This document shows, piece after piece, positions 26,701 through 35,200 of a stretch of DNA of 64,000 nucleotides. The stretch is from positions 1,558,238 to 1,622,237 of the forward strand of contig NZ_AP018178.1 of the NCBI RefSeq assembly GCF_002368195.1. The letters run 5' to 3'. Under the pieces are notes generated by a model, which was not told where the DNA came from, searched no databases, and worked only from the letters and a program-made list of their open reading frames with translations. The translations under genes were made by a program, and so were the position numbers. The stretch is from Calothrix sp. NIES-2100 (GTDB lineage Bacteria > Cyanobacteriota > Cyanobacteriia > Cyanobacteriales > Nostocaceae). The first letter of the stretch is position 1; every line of letters starts with the position of its first letter.

Positions 26701-28085
26701 TTAATTATGAGGACAGGAGAATTGGGATTGCTAATATCTATTATTTTTAGTCCCGCACCAGAATCAGCAACATAAGCGTAGTTGCCCACCACTTTTACAC
26801 TATAAGCATAGCCATCAGTATCATAATTGCCCTTGAGGATGGGGGCGTTAATATTACTAATATCTATTATTTGCAGTCCTTTATCTTGATCGGCAACATA
26901 AGCGTAATTGCCTACTACTTGTACATCCAGAGCAAAGCCACTGGTGTCATAATTTCCCTTAAGAATAGGGGAATTGGGATTACTAATGTCTACTATTTTC
27001 AGTCCTGACGACCCATCAGCGACATATGCATAGTTACCTACTACTTGTACACCATAAGCACTGGCATTATAAATGTTTTTGAGGATGGGGGAATTGGGAT
27101 TACTAATGTCTACTATTTTCAGTCCTGAATATTGATCAGCCACATAAGCGTAGTTGCCTACGATTTGTACATCCTGAGCTTCAAAAAGAAGGGAATTTCC
27201 CTTAAAAACTGGATTATTGGAGTTACTAATATCAATAATTTCTAGTGTATCCCCCACTACGTAGGCATAGTTCCCCACAACTGTCACAGCATTTGCATAA
27301 CTTAAACGCTCCCAGAGTCCAACTAATGTAAGTGCAAATACTCCCTGATACGCTTTTAATGTTTCCATACTAAAAATCAGAGAAGTCCCATGATTTTCAG
27401 GAATATTAACTTCTAACTTCCAATTTCCACCTAAAGCTGAATTTCCCGTTTTTGTTGCTGAGGCGCTAATAGTTGCGTTGGTAATCTCATGTAATTTGCT
27501 AATAAATTCTTCCCCAACATTCCCCGCAGCGACATTACATCCATAGAGTAAAATACTCTGGCTTTGCCAATGCTGCAATAAAACAGCATATTTACTGATG
27601 TTGTTTAGATTCAGTTGACTATTACCTAAATACAAACATCCCGGAGAACCGTGGGAAACAATGTGAATGGTGGTTATTTGGGGATTTATTTGTAAAAATT
27701 CTGTAATTTCCTCAACTCCGTCTCGATGTGAAGACAGAATAACTGCTTCTACTCCTTCAACAACTCCTGTCTGTAGGGTTTTGTAGTCGGAAACAGAAGG
27801 ATCTATAAAGACAACTGTAGAAGGTTGATTTAGCAAAGAATTGTTCAACGTATTTTTGTCGATGTTCACGAGATAACGAAGTGTGTTTTTTTGTTGTATT
27901 TTGGCTGATAAATATTTAGCTGTATTATCAGCTTCCTGCATTGCAAGGGTATTATCGATGAGGCGAGTGTAAGCTTCAATAGTTAATCCATGCCCTAAAT
28001 CTAGATTCTCATCTATGGATTTAAGCAAGGTGAGACGACGTTGGGCTTTGTCCACAGCATTAGAACCGCAAGTTTTGACAGACAT
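23772..28085 (-). CDS. DUF4347 - LVIVD propeller - RTX repeat giant protein with a captured N-terminus
   Basis: 1437 residues from the ATG at 28085, preceded by GAGGA; the in-frame ATG at 28103 lacks one. Residues 1-~55 are copied from the 140-residue protein family. DUF4347 is at ~68-225 (TVVFIDPSVSDYKTLQTG, IHIVSHGSPG, ILLYGCNVAAG). About 16 LVIVD-type repeats (~230-845; NYAYVAD, GLQIIDISNP, APILKGNYDT) should form beta-propellers. RTX-type calcium-binding repeats and linkers follow (~850-1437; GNDYLNGGTGADLLGGGAGND, AGNDILDGKAGADTLIGG). DUF4347/RTX proteins are usually exported by type I secretion through a C-terminal signal, and the C-terminus here (LFGANFLFS) is compatible. The captured N-terminus is not a signal peptide. 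Likely a secreted or surface protein. Confidence 0.85.
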   Translation of the reverse strand: MSVKTCGSNAVDKAQRRLTLLKSIDENLDLGHGLTIEAYTRLIDNTLAMQEADNTAKYLSAKIQQKNTLRYLVNIDKNTLNNSLLNQPSTVVFIDPSVSDYKTLQTGVVEGVEAVILSSHRDGVEEITEFLQINPQITTIHIVSHGSPGCLYLGNSQLNLNNISKYAVLLQHWQSQSILLYGCNVAAGNVGEEFISKLHEITNATISASATKTGNSALGGNWKLEVNIPENHGTSLIFSMETLKAYQGVFALTLVGLWERLSYANAVTVVGNYAYVVGDTLEIIDISNSNNPVFKGNSLLFEAQDVQIVGNYAYVADQYSGLKIVDISNPNSPILKNIYNASAYGVQVVGNYAYVADGSSGLKIVDISNPNSPILKGNYDTSGFALDVQVVGNYAYVADQDKGLQIIDISNINAPILKGNYDTDGYAYSVKVVGNYAYVADSGAGLKIIDISNPNSPVLIINYSTSNSPFISSSPFDVQIINNYAYIVDTWSGLKIVDVSNPTAPILKGSYDTSGYARGVQVLGNYAYIADSGEGLKIVDISNPTNPILKSNYDPSDYAYAIQVVGNYAYVADSTSGLQIIDISNPHAPILKGNYDTIYAAIDLQIVGNYAYVVEAPSGLKIIDISNPNAPILKGNYSNSGDAYIYAIQVVGNYAYLANDLLGLKIVDISNPSTPILKGSYDTSGYARGVQVVGNYAYVADDYSGLQIIDISNPNAPILRGNYHTSGSAQDVQVVDNYAYVAASGSGLQIIDISNPNAPILKGSYDTSGYARGVQVVGNYAYVADSGSGLQIIDVSNPINPILKDNYDTDGDAYGVQVVDNYTYVADSVRGLKIIDTSKFILNVITGTGSSETLTTTPKQDIIDAQGGDDTITSTFANLQQNDTINGNTGTDTLIIIEGTATDTIAIDTNNTTNQVNIPGTTIIGFERFDLNAFAGTVSFIGNAGNDWIKAGAGNDDLGGGNGNDYLNGGTGADLLGGGAGNDTYVVDDVGDVIAEFLNQGIDNVESSITWTLKANLENLTLTGTAAINGTGNTLNNTLTGNSANNILNGGIGADTMIGGAGNDSYYVDNVGDIVTEIAGAGTDNVYSTVSYSLATNNAENLTLQGTSVINATGNDLINRITGNTAANTLTGLAGNDILDGKAGADTLIGGTGNDSYYVDDVGDMITEIAGEGTDIVYSTVSYSLATNNAENLTLQGTSAINATGNDLANRITGNTAANILTGLAGNDILDGKAGADTLIGGTGDDSYYVDDVGDMITEIADEGTDIVYSTVSYSLATNNAENLTLQGTSAINATGNDLINRITGNAAANILIGGGGADILDAKAGADTFTGGFGDDSLYLGAADSAVDIVNYASGDGADTLYQFVRGVGADKIQLTGIPNIDVMTSGSNTLLRLGDGIANNIGFGTGQLLVTLSGTTGFTSTNFSDNLFGANFLFS

Positions 28086-28188
28086 GGTAGATCCTCGTTG
28101 CATAGTTCTCTTTTAAGATAGTAGGATGACCTTATGGATGAGATGGGTAGATTTGTGGAATTAATCAACAGTAAAAAGCAATATTTAA
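28086..28188 (-). repeat. Second copy of the duplicated 5' region, upstream of the giant gene
   Basis: Matches 23419-23520. Differences are clustered near the Shine-Dalgarno: AGGAGG in the small gene, CGAGGA here. With the captured codons, the total homologous block is about 270 bp (about 27918-28188). Confidence 0.8.
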
Positions 28189-28291
28189 CAGTTTATCTGT
28201 AGTTTTACCAAAAAAGTCAACTGAAGGCGCTCAGTATGAAGCATGAAATTACCCCATCCATAAAGCAATACGCTTGGTGTTAAGCACAACA

Positions 28292-28367
28292 GTAGGTTGG
28301 GTTGAGGCGCTCTCGTTACCCAAAAAATCGCGCAGAACGTTGGGTTTCGTTCCTCAACTTAACCTAC
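28292..28367. repeat. 76-bp palindromic repeat (GTAGGTT...AACCTAC)
   Basis: The arms GTAGGTTGGGTTGAGG and CCTCAACTTAACCTAC are near-complementary, and an inner AACGTTGGGTTTCG block pairs partly with GCGCTCTCGTTACCC. The right half recurs inverted at 22427-22457. Non-coding dispersed repeat. Confidence 0.65.
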
Positions 28368-28412
28368 ATGTATAATTAGCTGGACTTGATATCAATTCTG
28401 GATGAACGTAAT

Positions 28413-28868
28413 TAGTAATTGGGTTTGCCGATATAATAATTGCGATCGCCAATCTAGCTTTTGGGTTTCCTGATATAATAATTGCGATCGCCAATCTAGC
28501 TTTTGGGTTTCCCGATATAGCTTTTGGGTTTCCCGATATAGCTTTTGGGTTTCCTGATATAATAATTGTGATCGCCAATCTAGCTTTTGGGTTTGCCGAT
28601 ATAATAATTGCGATCGCCAATCTAGCTTTTGGGTTTCCTGATATAATAATTGCGATCGCCAATATAGCTTTTGGGTTTCCCAATATAGCTTTTGGGTTTC
28701 CCAATATAACTTTTGGGTTTCCCGATATAACAAATGCGATCGCCAATATAGCTTTTGGGTTTCCTGATATAGCTTTTGGGTTTGCCGATATAATAATTGC
28801 GATCGCCAATCTAGCTTTTGGGTTTCCTAATATAGTAATTGCGATCGCTAATATAGCTTTTGGGTTTC
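28413..28868. repeat. 21-bp tandem repeat array, ~22 copies, downstream of exoprotein 3
   Basis: Units of 21 bp of two main kinds alternate: one with TTTTGGGTTTCCCGATATA, one with ATTGCGATCGCCAATCTA containing the HIP1 octamer. It ends 22 bp from the stop of the minus-strand exoprotein gene, the same position relative to the gene as the array at 4908-5236. Apparent open frames on both strands are a by-product of the 21-bp period. Confidence 0.9.
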
Positions 28869-28890
28869 CCCCTTTCCCCTTCCCAAAACC

Positions 28891-31800
28891 CTAATTTTGA
28901 ATTCCAAAACCCGAACATGCAACAGCTGTCAATGTCGGACTATGGGGCGTAACTTGAGGCACTTGGGCAACTAAAGAGATATCTCCGTTCTCATCTACTA
29001 TCATTCCCTGTGCTTCCACAATTGCCGCTGGTGTCTGGTTGCTCATCCTGTTGATATTACTATGATTATCAGTAATATTTTTACCCTCATCTACCGTCAC
29101 CCATTGTTTAATGGTAGAATCAGTTTGCAGAGCGCCGTAGGGATTATCAGGTAAACCACCTCTTCCAGTAATAAAGAATTCGCTTTGATTTTCGGCTTTT
29201 TGAGGTTTACAGGCTTGGGATAGTTGAGATTGTACTGGTCTTTTTGGTAATTGTGTTAATCCCACAGATGGATCTATAGCTCGATTAATCTCCACTTCCC
29301 CGGATGTCCCAAATTCCGAACTGACAGTGAAGTCGTTAAAGCGGGTTTGTGCTGGGCGAAACTGAATTCCCAACACACCTTCGGCGTTAATGTTGATTTT
29401 ACCACCGTTACCAAACTCGGCATTAGCAATGATATCGCTACCTTGTGTACCAATCGAGGGAAAGGCAATCAAGAATTTAGTGTCAATATTAATGTTACCG
29501 CCATTAGCTATATTATTCGCAGTAGCAGAAATCAAGCTTTCATTTTGTAGTTGCAACCAATCGGATATTTGCAGTCTGATATTTGCGCCGCTTTGGGTAT
29601 CACTGTTTCCGGTTTCAGCGGCAATTATTCCTTGGTTGAGGAACAGGGAATTAGCGGTAATATCTACATTACCTGCTTGTCCTTGGGGACTACTCACGGT
29701 GACTTGTGCGTGATTGGCGAGATTAAATTGACCGGTTTTCACGGTTAAGTCACCAGCCACACCGTCTTTTCCTGTGGCTGCTACTGTTAAAGCACCTGCA
29801 CTCAATTCTACAGCCTCAGCGGCGTTAACTCTCAGGTTTCCGGCTTTACCTGTTTGGGTGGAAGCTGAGATTTGACTATTGTTCACCTCTAGGGTTTGCA
29901 ATCCCTGGAGTTGGATATCTCCACCTACACTTGATATAGTGTTTGCAGAGATTTTCGCTCCCGATAGCAGATTTAACTGTGGGGTGTTGATAGTGATATT
30001 TCCAGCTGTACCAGTACCAGTAGCTTGGGTTAATAAGCGACTCTGGTTTTGCAGTAGTGCGAAATCAGCAGCATTAACCGTTAAATTTCCCCCTTTACCG
30101 CTGCTAGAGGTGGAAGCAGATATTTGCGAGCCGTCGGGAATTGTCAATTTTTTGGTAATAATATTGATATCTCCGGCGCTACCATTATTACTGGTTTCTA
30201 CTGTTAATTGACCATCGCCATGAATATTTATCGCTTCGGGAGCAGTTACAATTAAATTACCGGCATTTCCATTACCAGAAGTTAAAGCAGAAATTTTCCC
30301 CCCATCTGACAATTGCAGATTTAAGGTTTGTTGATTGTCATTGGGTTGGAGGATGATTGAACCTGCGGGCGCTACACCTGCTGTTTCTGCAAACAAGCCA
30401 CCCCCACCGGAAAGTGTGACAGCAGCAGCATTGACGGTGATTTTACCCGTTGGTTGTTTTGTGGTAGCAGTCGCAGTTGCAGTTGCAGATACTTTGGCTT
30501 GACTGTTAATGTTTAAGGTATCAGTAGTAATTGTGATGTCTCCAGCAGCTCCGGCATTACTCGTTTCGCTGGAAATGGAACTATTATTAGAGAGCAAGAC
30601 AGAACTGGCATCTTTGATAAGAATACTACCTGCATTACCTGTGGTCGAGGTTTCGCCTCTAATATTACTACTATCGATGAAAATTTGGTCAGCAGATAAG
30701 TTAACGACACCTGCATTCCCTGCATTGAGGGTGCTGCTTCTAATGAGAGAATTATTTTTGATATTAATCAAGTCATGAGCAGTTAAGGAAATTGCTCCCG
30801 AATCACCTGTATTAAAGGTGCTACTAGTAATAAAACTTTTGTTGTCGAGTAAAATTGAGTTAGTCGCAGAGATATTGATGTCCCCACCTTTACCTCCCAC
30901 AGATACACCGCTAAAACTGCTGCTACGGATAAAAGTTTGATTCATCGCGATTGCTGAGGCGGTGATGTTAATTGCTCCGCCATTTTGCGCACCGAGAGTT
31001 CTGCTATCAATAAAATTATTATTCATCGATACAGAATTAGCTGCATTAATATTGATAGCACCAGCCGGACTTAACCCAGAACTGCCACTGGTAAATGTAC
31101 TATCATTAATGATGATCGAGTCACCAGTGGCATTGATGTTGACTCCAAAGGGAAAACTACCCGAACCTCGTCCATTACTTAAAAGACTACTTCGGTTAAT
31201 GGCAATTGAATTAGCAAGGATGTCAACTTGGCCGCGATCGCCTAAACTATCATTAGCACTAGAGATGCTACTATCGTTGAGGATAAATCCAGCATCAGCA
31301 ATGATATTAATCGAGCCACCATTCCCTGCACCAAAGCTCTGAGTCAAAATCCGGCTATTATTTTCCATCGCCATGCTTCCTGCATCGATGGTAATTGCTC
31401 CACCATCGCCCTTACCTAAAGTTTGGCTTTCGATTGTGCTATTACCAATGGCTACGGAATCAGCAGTTACCTTAATTGCTCCACTGCCATTTTCCCCAAA
31501 ACTACTACTACTCAAATAGCTGTTATTCATCGACAGGGAACGAGCATCTAGGGTAATTGTGCCACTACTGCTAGAAAATCTGCTGTTAATCAGATTAATG
31601 TTATCAGCTTTCAAGGCGAGATTCACAGGTGCAAAGATATCAGGCGGTTTCACCAAGGGGTTGATATTAGCACCATTATTGAAAATGATATCTTTTGCTG
31701 CTTCTAGGGTGAGACTACCAGTAGCCAGTACGGATTTATTCACAATGATATTGCCATTACCGAGAGGCGATCGCAATATGACAGGATCTGGGAAAGTAAC

Positions 31801-33660
31801 ATTACCCAGTAGGTTAATTGTACCGCTACCATCAGCCCGACCAATGGTAATCGCAGCAAAACCATCGGTAAACCGACTCAGTTCATAATTATGTAAGAAA
31901 GTTGCACTGAGATCGATATCATTTCTCCCCAATTCCAGATTTAATGACGGTGTTAACGGTTGAATCAGCAGATTCCCACTACCAGTCACCGTACCCACAA
32001 TAAAATTGCGATCTGCTGTCAGGGTAATATCTCCATTACCGGAATCCAGGGAAGAGACATGAAAAATCCCTTCGAGGTTGTTACTGTCGCCAAGTAAATT
32101 TATATTTCCCCCTGCTGAATTGATGGGAGAGATAATAAAAATACCCTGTTTATTAACGCTAGTACCAGTCAAGCTAATATTACCACCCCCGGAATTGATG
32201 GGGACAACAGTTAAAATACCTGGATTGGTATCACCATTTCCTTGAATTGCGATATCTCCCCCACCTGTGGAGATAGAGTCATCGGGAGAAAATAAACTGG
32301 GAACAAGTTCGACTCTCCCAAAACCAGTGCGATCGCTATTCCCATTCAATACAAGATTTAGGCTATCAGTTGTCAAGGTATTGCTGTCAGCGATCGGTGC
32401 ATTAATCAAAATATTATTCTGAGCATTTAACGTCAAAGTTTTCCCTGTACCGATACCATTAAAATCTAGTTTGGCATTGAGAGTAATATCCCCAGCTTGA
32501 GAATTTGCGCCAGCTGCTGTAGTTGATATCGTTACATTCCCAGATTTGAGCGCATTCACAATCACATTCACTTCAATCCGGGAAGTATCACCAGTTGTCT
32601 GGAAGGGATTTGTCGCCGTGATATTGTTATTCCCAGTTCCAGCGGCGACAATTTCAATATTATTCGGATCAATCAGCCAATTCCCCCCAATTCCTCTTGG
32701 CGCTTGCATATCTGGTGTCGTGGTAATATCAAGAAATTGATGCCCACTAGTTTCTATAAAACCACCATTACCACCCAGTAATCCCCCACGAGTGCTAATG
32801 TTGCCGTATATTTGCGCCGTATCTTCAGCCAAAATAATTATACTGCCACCATTACCCAAAGTTTGGGCATCAGCATGAATATTTACATCAGGTGCAATAT
32901 AAATTCTCTGTCCATCATCCCCACCAATGAGAACCTTACCACCAACTAAATCAGCAGAAACATCTATCAGAGCATGAGCGAATAAACCAACCCGTTCTCC
33001 TAATAGTTGTACTGTACCACCAGGAGCAATCAACGCACCGGTGCTAGTAACTGTATTCCCAAATAAAGTCAGATTCTTTCCCAGATTAACAGCTAAATTT
33101 CCCCCATTAGCGATATCTCCCCCATTTGCTTCTCTTTGCAAACCAATGGGGACATTTATTTTTAGTAGTGGTGGTGCTTGAGGATTAGTAGCGCTAAACT
33201 CCCACCCATTCCCCAACACAAAACTCTTCCCAGCACTCCCCACAAAAGAACCATTCACATCCAAACGCGCATTTTGTCCAAAAATAATCCCATTGGGGTT
33301 AACAAAAAACAGGTTAGCATTACCTAAAACCCCCAATGTCCCCAGAATTTGAGAAACATTACTTCCCGTCACCCGCGTTAAGATATTCTCAATCCCACTG
33401 GGATTAGTAAAATAAGCTCCCTTTCCTGCTCGAATATTAAAATCTGTAAAGCTATGGAAGAGATTCCCGGCGCGAATAGCCCCCCCATCAATTCTGTCAC
33501 TGGGAATCCCTTTGATGATCTGATTAGGAGTAACAACAGATTTTTCAGCACCAAGGGTATTATCTGGAGTAATTTGCGCTATTGCCAAATTACCGGGAGT
33601 CAGATTTAAGTAGGTGAGACTACCAGTCAAAAACCCAAGCAGGAAAGGGATAAATCGCAT
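28891..33660 (-). CDS. FHA-like two-partner-secretion exoprotein 3 (TpsA), no P domain
   Basis: 1589 residues, ATG at 33660. The signal peptide (~1-29, ending LAIA-Q) is followed by the TPS domain (~33-170; DNTLGAEKSVVTPNQ, DGGAIRAGNLFHSF, NPNGIIFG). A segment with GGNWLIDPNNIEIV and NITATNPF is typical of cyanobacterial exoproteins. A long beta-helix region follows with NNS/SSS-rich turns (SIAMNQTFIRSSSF, SVLLSNNSSISSET). The C-terminus shares ITGRGGLP, AIVEAQGMIVDENGD and VACSG with the other two. It lacks both the P domain and the 31-residue repeats, and is the most divergent of the three. No TpsB gene is adjacent. Probable outer-surface adhesin or released exoprotein; the ligand is unknown. 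Confidence 0.86.
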   Translation of the reverse strand: MRFIPFLLGFLTGSLTYLNLTPGNLAIAQITPDNTLGAEKSVVTPNQIIKGIPSDRIDGGAIRAGNLFHSFTDFNIRAGKGAYFTNPSGIENILTRVTGSNVSQILGTLGVLGNANLFFVNPNGIIFGQNARLDVNGSFVGSAGKSFVLGNGWEFSATNPQAPPLLKINVPIGLQREANGGDIANGGNLAVNLGKNLTLFGNTVTSTGALIAPGGTVQLLGERVGLFAHALIDVSADLVGGKVLIGGDDGQRIYIAPDVNIHADAQTLGNGGSIIILAEDTAQIYGNISTRGGLLGGNGGFIETSGHQFLDITTTPDMQAPRGIGGNWLIDPNNIEIVAAGTGNNNITATNPFQTTGDTSRIEVNVIVNALKSGNVTISTTAAGANSQAGDITLNAKLDFNGIGTGKTLTLNAQNNILINAPIADSNTLTTDSLNLVLNGNSDRTGFGRVELVPSLFSPDDSISTGGGDIAIQGNGDTNPGILTVVPINSGGGNISLTGTSVNKQGIFIISPINSAGGNINLLGDSNNLEGIFHVSSLDSGNGDITLTADRNFIVGTVTGSGNLLIQPLTPSLNLELGRNDIDLSATFLHNYELSRFTDGFAAITIGRADGSGTINLLGNVTFPDPVILRSPLGNGNIIVNKSVLATGSLTLEAAKDIIFNNGANINPLVKPPDIFAPVNLALKADNINLINSRFSSSSGTITLDARSLSMNNSYLSSSSFGENGSGAIKVTADSVAIGNSTIESQTLGKGDGGAITIDAGSMAMENNSRILTQSFGAGNGGSINIIADAGFILNDSSISSANDSLGDRGQVDILANSIAINRSSLLSNGRGSGSFPFGVNINATGDSIIINDSTFTSGSSGLSPAGAININAANSVSMNNNFIDSRTLGAQNGGAINITASAIAMNQTFIRSSSFSGVSVGGKGGDINISATNSILLDNKSFITSSTFNTGDSGAISLTAHDLINIKNNSLIRSSTLNAGNAGVVNLSADQIFIDSSNIRGETSTTGNAGSILIKDASSVLLSNNSSISSETSNAGAAGDITITTDTLNINSQAKVSATATATATTKQPTGKITVNAAAVTLSGGGGLFAETAGVAPAGSIILQPNDNQQTLNLQLSDGGKISALTSGNGNAGNLIVTAPEAINIHGDGQLTVETSNNGSAGDINIITKKLTIPDGSQISASTSSSGKGGNLTVNAADFALLQNQSRLLTQATGTGTAGNITINTPQLNLLSGAKISANTISSVGGDIQLQGLQTLEVNNSQISASTQTGKAGNLRVNAAEAVELSAGALTVAATGKDGVAGDLTVKTGQFNLANHAQVTVSSPQGQAGNVDITANSLFLNQGIIAAETGNSDTQSGANIRLQISDWLQLQNESLISATANNIANGGNINIDTKFLIAFPSIGTQGSDIIANAEFGNGGKININAEGVLGIQFRPAQTRFNDFTVSSEFGTSGEVEINRAIDPSVGLTQLPKRPVQSQLSQACKPQKAENQSEFFITGRGGLPDNPYGALQTDSTIKQWVTVDEGKNITDNHSNINRMSNQTPAAIVEAQGMIVDENGDISLVAQVPQVTPHSPTLTAVACSGFGIQN

Positions 33661-33870
33661 CGTACTTTTGTACTTGTGAGTTTTAGCTTATGGCAAATCC
33701 TAACTTAAGTTATACCAATTCGTAAGGGTTGGGGATATTTGCAATCAATTTTTGATTTATAGCGTTTCTCTGTTTATTTATTGAGGTACAGTCACCCCAC
33801 CCCCAACCCCTGCCCCTAATCCCCACTCCGTGGGGGCCCCGAGTTCCCCGCAAGCGAGGAGGGGGCTATT
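33661..33870. other. Leader of exoprotein 3 plus a C-rich repeat
   Basis: Holds the 5' flank of exoprotein 3, a lone TATACCAATTCG end resembling the 100-bp MITE terminus (~33713), and at 33783-33866 half of a GAGGTACA-ended C-rich element related to that at 23621. No gene. Confidence 0.5.
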
Positions 33871-33990
33871 TCAATTTTCAATTGTAAGAAACAGAATATT
33901 TGTAGGTTTAATTACAGTCAAATTCGCCAGTAAATCGTTAGGATATTGAGTTATTGCACGGTTAACAATTCCTCTAGGAATCATACCCAC
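33871..33990 (-). pseudogene. 3' remnant of a DUF5615 (PIN-like toxin) gene
   Basis: About 40 codons ending at 33871 read MIPRGIVNRAITQYPNDLL, then ANLTVIKPTNI and a terminal IEN. This matches the C-terminus of the DUF5615 protein at 35959-36315 (ADIVTRAINQHTDELLG, FTVITPTNIRIRKIEN). The N-terminal catalytic part (DENL, SDKDFG) is absent, and upstream sequence in this frame is unrelated and overlaps the antitoxin gene on the other strand. A relic of a second toxin cassette. Confidence 0.68.
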
Positions 33991-34033
33991 AGGAGTAACT
34001 ACCATATACAAAAAAGTAACTACATGAAAAATT

Positions 34034-34264
34034 ATGTTGCAATCAATTGAAGGATTATATAAACACGGACAGATAGAACTTATAGAATTACCTGAAGACA
34101 TTGCAGAGAGTCGTGTTATTGTCACTTTTTTAGATACAAAAACCCAGCAAATAAAAAAGCAAATAATGCAGTTTGGGATGTTTTCGGGAAATCAACAGTC
34201 AACAGCAGCAGATTTTCAAATTGCTGATTTTTCTGGCAATCAAGAAGATAGGTTAGACTGGTGA
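34034..34264 (+). CDS. Antitoxin of a PIN-toxin pair
   Basis: 76 residues. The N-terminal SIEGLYKHGQIELIELPED and VIVTFLD resemble the short beta-rich DNA-binding region of the DUF104/DUF2281/AbrB-like antitoxins common in cyanobacteria. The C-terminal half is polar and ends DFSGNQEDRLDW, suitable for wrapping a toxin. The PIN gene starts 9 bp after the stop. Expected to neutralise the toxin and autoregulate the pair. The exact family is uncertain; the assignment as antitoxin rests on position, size and the N-terminal motif. Confidence 0.72.
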   Translation: MLQSIEGLYKHGQIELIELPEDIAESRVIVTFLDTKTQQIKKQIMQFGMFSGNQQSTAADFQIADFSGNQEDRLDW

Positions 34265-34273
34265 TAAGTAGTT

Positions 34274-34672
34274 ATGAAATACGTCCTAGATACTCATGCT
34301 CTCGTCTGGTTTCTTGAAGGTAATTCCAGATTAGGCGCAAATGCTAAAGCAATCCTTTCTCACCCTGATTCTCAGTTAGTTATTCCTGCAACTGCCTTAG
34401 CCGAAGCTATTTGGATAGTAGAAAGAGGTAGAACTTCTATTCCCGATCCAAAAGATGTAATTTTAGCAGTAGAAGCTGACCCCCGCGTAGTAATTTATCC
34501 CCTAGATAAAGATATAATTACCATAACTACGAGCTTATATTGTATTAATGAAATGCTCGATCGCCAAATTGCAGCAACTGCAATAATTTTAGCAAATAAA
34601 GGTGAACTTGTGAAGTTATTAACTAGCGATAAAAATATCACTGCGTCGGGTTTAGTTGCGATTGTTTGGTAG
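34274..34672 (+). CDS. VapC-type PIN-domain ribonuclease toxin
   Basis: 132 residues, a typical VapC length. The first acidic residue is in VLDTHALVW, the second in ALAEAIWIVERG, followed by MLDRQIAATAIILA and the last acid in LLTSDKNI. All conserved acidic positions for Mg-dependent RNase activity are present, so it looks intact. It is co-directional with and 9 bp after its antitoxin. First cassette of the accessory island, followed directly by a HIP1-rich repeat. Confidence 0.85.
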   Translation: MKYVLDTHALVWFLEGNSRLGANAKAILSHPDSQLVIPATALAEAIWIVERGRTSIPDPKDVILAVEADPRVVIYPLDKDIITITTSLYCINEMLDRQIAATAIILANKGELVKLLTSDKNITASGLVAIVW

Positions 34673-34680
34673 TTTGAAGA

Positions 34681-34850
34681 TAAAGTACATAGCAGCGTAG
34701 ACGCGCAGCAGTTTGTCCTGAGACATCGCCTGTTGTGTCAGAGCGATCGCCTTGCAGAACACCTCAAAAAAAGCGATCGCCTTACAGAAAACCTCAAACA
34801 TCAAGCGATCACCTGTTGTGGAAGATTAGTGCGATCGCCCCGGTAGAATA
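34681..34850. repeat. HIP1-rich spacer repeat 1
   Basis: Repeated words GCGATCGCCTTGCAGAACAC with CTCAAA, and GCGATCACCTGTTGTGGAAG, plus a GCGTAGACGCGCAGCAG / TGTCCTGAGACATCGC motif. The same words recur in the spacers at 35703, 36598 and 37217. Non-coding, between the VapC cassette and xisI. Confidence 0.78.
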
Positions 34851-34858
34851 ATAATTTA

Positions 34859-35200
34859 CTAAGCTGTTGCAAATTCTGTAAATTTTCTCACATCTGGAGG
34901 CTGAAAAGCTAACACAATATCGCTGCTAGTTACACCTAACTTCATTAATTCAGTCGCTATTCCCTCTTCTGTCCAGTCTTCTTCTATGAAAATTTTTTCA
35001 TTCTTAATCCGAATATGAACATGAGTATATTTAAGTCGTTTGCTACCTTGCCAATCTACAGTTAACCAGAGATAATGATCGTGATTTTCATCAAAAACTA
35101 AACAATTTTCCGCAATTTTATCAGGTGATTGACGAGATAAATTATCATATTCAGTTAGCACCTGTTTAATTAACTCTCGATATTGGGTTAATTTATCCAT
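34859..35200 (-). CDS. xisI: XisI-like fdxN-element excision controlling factor
   Basis: 113 residues, the usual XisI length. Recognised by MDKLTQYRELIKQVLTEYD, then YLWLTVDWQGSKRLKYTHVH, IEEDWTEEGIATEL and DIVLAFQPPDVRKFTEFA. In Anabaena, XisI with XisH regulates excision of the fdxN element during heterocyst differentiation by the XisF recombinase. Many cyanobacteria carry extra xisHI pairs away from any such element, and no xisF or nif gene is in this window, so a different, mobile-cassette or toxin-antitoxin-like role is possible. The 5' end overlaps the xisH 3' end by 13 bp, indicating translational coupling. Confidence 0.88.
   Translation of the reverse strand: MDKLTQYRELIKQVLTEYDNLSRQSPDKIAENCLVFDENHDHYLWLTVDWQGSKRLKYTHVHIRIKNEKIFIEEDWTEEGIATELMKLGVTSSDIVLAFQPPDVRKFTEFATA

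Noticed and set aside
28354..28894. Open frames in the second 21-bp array
   Set aside because: Same artefact of a 21-bp period. No conserved start or coding signature.
33871..34125. Complete 84-residue minus-strand gene
   Set aside because: Only the last ~40 codons resemble DUF5615. The first half is antisense to the antitoxin gene, so it is listed as a remnant.
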